Of a DNA stretch of 55,252 nucleotides, positions 54,183-55,252 are shown in pieces; positions within the stretch are counted from its first letter, which is position 1, and each line of letters begins with the position of its first letter. The DNA lies in assembly GCA_019694955.1 (NCBI GenBank), contig JAIBAX010000030.1, positions 1 to 55,252 on the forward strand, read 5' to 3'. The translations under genes and the position numbers were made by a program. The notes beneath the pieces are model-generated. The model had not been told where the DNA came from. It ran no database searches and saw nothing but the letters and a program-made list of their open reading frames with translations. This stretch comes from Chitinophagales bacterium (GTDB lineage Bacteria; Bacteroidota; Bacteroidia; Chitinophagales; JADIYW01).

Positions 54183-55252
54183 CTATATTTTCACAAACGC
54201 CTGATTCCCTTGTGACGTTTGTAGGATGTACATTCCTTCGGCTAAATCTTCAATATTAATCTCATTTAACCCAGGAGATAGATTGATTTCTTTGATTATT
54301 TTTCCTGAGTAATCCAAAAGGCTGGCAACAGTTATCTCTAAATCTTCTTCGAGCAATACTTGTATGAAACTTGAAGCGGGGTTAGGATATAGAAGAAACT
54401 TCTCGTCTATTTTAGCCACTTTGCCACTAATACCAGGACAAGCATAAAAATCCGGTCCATTCGTAGAGCGGAAAGTTCCCCCACCACAATCCACTCCGAC
54501 CGACCAGCGGTACTCGCTTCCAGCAATCATAGGAAGGGAAAAGGTATTGGTATTAGATGTATAGGAAAGGAATTCTCTTGTTTGGAGGTTGTGTACAACT
54601 ATTCGATAGGAAGCTGCATCTGGTACAGCATCCCAAGTCAAAGCCGCCGTGCAATCTGCGACATTAACAGCGGGATTGACAACGGAAGCACAGAAATCTC
54701 CGGATGCAATTTGATACTGACTGAAGAAATTCCACATTTCATCGTTTATCTTAACATCCTGATTGGTGTTTCCGACAATTGAAAGTGGGCCAGAACCTGG
54801 CCAAGTATGTCCACCATAAAGAATTTTATAAAACAAAACACCTTTTGTATCGGTACAAGGAGGATACCAAATTTTTACGACCCTAGAATTATCGTTTACT
54901 TGTATGTTTGGCAGTGTATCTGGGATGATAACCGGATCGCAAACGGATTCCTTTGACCAAAATTCTACTACCTTATCAACTGAAGGAAAGTTTCCGGGAA
55001 TCCCTTGATATGCGACAACCGGATCGGCAGTTCCATTGACAATCATGACTGGTATTCTTTTTTCAGGATTACAGGATTCATAGATTTCTGTTATCATGCT
55101 GGAAGCAACCGGGGCGATGGCTGCCAGGCGCCCGGGCATATCGCAAGCTAGGCGATAGCTCATAAATCCACCGGCAGAATATCCGGTAGAATATACTTTT
55201 GATGGATCTATGCCATAATACATTTGCATATAATCAATCATCATTTTGGCAA
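54183..55252 (-). CDS. T9SS-exported LpqC/PHB-depolymerase-like esterase, 5'-truncated by the window edge
   Basis: The frame stays open past the ATG at 55244 to the window end, and the next upstream codons (Ala-Lys) continue the family sequence, so the true start is outside. The visible 353 or more residues begin in the alpha/beta-hydrolase domain with the elbow GYSAGGFMSYRLAC, PVMIVNGTADPVV (Asp) and GGHTWPGSG (His). This is the triad of the LpqC/feruloyl esterase/PHB depolymerase group. A fibronectin-III-like domain follows (about 175-265). The C-terminus, from YPNPASSFIQV to GMYILQT and FVKI, is a type A T9SS sorting domain, so the enzyme is exported and probably surface-bound. The substrate is unknown. 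Confidence 0.88.
   Translation of the reverse strand, partial: AKMMIDYMQMYYGIDPSKVYSTGYSAGGFMSYRLACDMPGRLAAIAPVASSMITEIYESCNPEKRIPVMIVNGTADPVVAYQGIPGNFPSVDKVVEFWSKESVCDPVIIPDTLPNIQVNDNSRVVKIWYPPCTDTKGVLFYKILYGGHTWPGSGPLSIVGNTNQDVKINDEMWNFFSQYQIASGDFCASVVNPAVNVADCTAALTWDAVPDAASYRIVVHNLQTREFLSYTSNTNTFSLPMIAGSEYRWSVGVDCGGGTFRSTNGPDFYACPGISGKVAKIDEKFLLYPNPASSFIQVLLEEDLEITVASLLDYSGKIIKEINLSPGLNEINIEDLAEGMYILQTSQGNQAFVKI

Overview
The window is an AT-rich stretch of a Bacteroidota chromosome. The evidence is a secreted protein with a type IX secretion (T9SS) sorting tail, many outer-membrane and lipoprotein genes typical of the phylum, almost no Shine-Dalgarno sequences, and repeated matches to the Bacteroidota -7 element TAnnTTTG upstream of genes. 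I cannot resolve the family; Chitinophagia/Saprospiria-type gene content fits. I see no rRNA, tRNA, prophage, IS transposase or CRISPR array.

Layout. 1-11.6 kb: a truncated secreted alpha/beta hydrolase, asd with a strong terminator, a large secreted lamin-tail/Ig repeat protein, a secreted duplicated-domain protein that forms an operon with mfd, and an outer-membrane DUF5723-like protein. 11.8-25.9 kb: a surface-polysaccharide locus. It contains an SGNH/MBOAT O-acylation pair, a Wzx-type flippase, two GT4-type glycosyltransferases, two paralogous GT-C membrane glycosyltransferases in divergent orientation, a Wzy-like polymerase, a clan-A glycosidase-like lipoprotein, a PAPS-type sulfotransferase and a GmhA-type sugar-phosphate isomerase. 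After a small lipoprotein gene and recA, 27.6-31.6 kb holds the chain-initiating sugar-phosphate transferase, translationally coupled to a large outer-membrane barrel, then a second small barrel. The two blocks together contain initiation, assembly, flipping, polymerisation, O-acylation and sulfation functions for one exported glycan.

31.8-35.3 kb is a leuA-leuC-leuD operon without leuB. It is followed by a 153-bp MITE-like element with 15-bp terminal inverted repeats. 35.5-39.1 kb holds a lipase-like lipoprotein, a LEA-like/coiled-coil protein, a ferritin-like putative metal-dependent hydrolase and a small secreted protein. A 527-bp non-coding gap then contains a diverged, inverted copy of the MITE-like core. 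39.6-41.7 kb is a flotillin/NfeD pair. 41.8-47.1 kb is a compact minus-strand operon: pepA, pdxA, a TenI-like gene, thiD, thiE, thiG. 47.3-55.2 kb holds rsmA plus a hydroxyacid dehydrogenase, the operon etfB-etfA-bifunctional nuclease-GT2, a TPR protein, tilS, and a 5'-truncated T9SS-exported esterase.

The less ordinary material is the inverted-repeat element family with apparent covariation between its two copies, the sulfated and acylated polysaccharide locus with its inverted GT-C paralog pair, the hendecad repeats in the flotillin, and promoter -7 boxes lying only a few bases upstream of start codons, which points to near-leaderless mRNAs. I found no clear candidate for an entirely new defence or mobile system.
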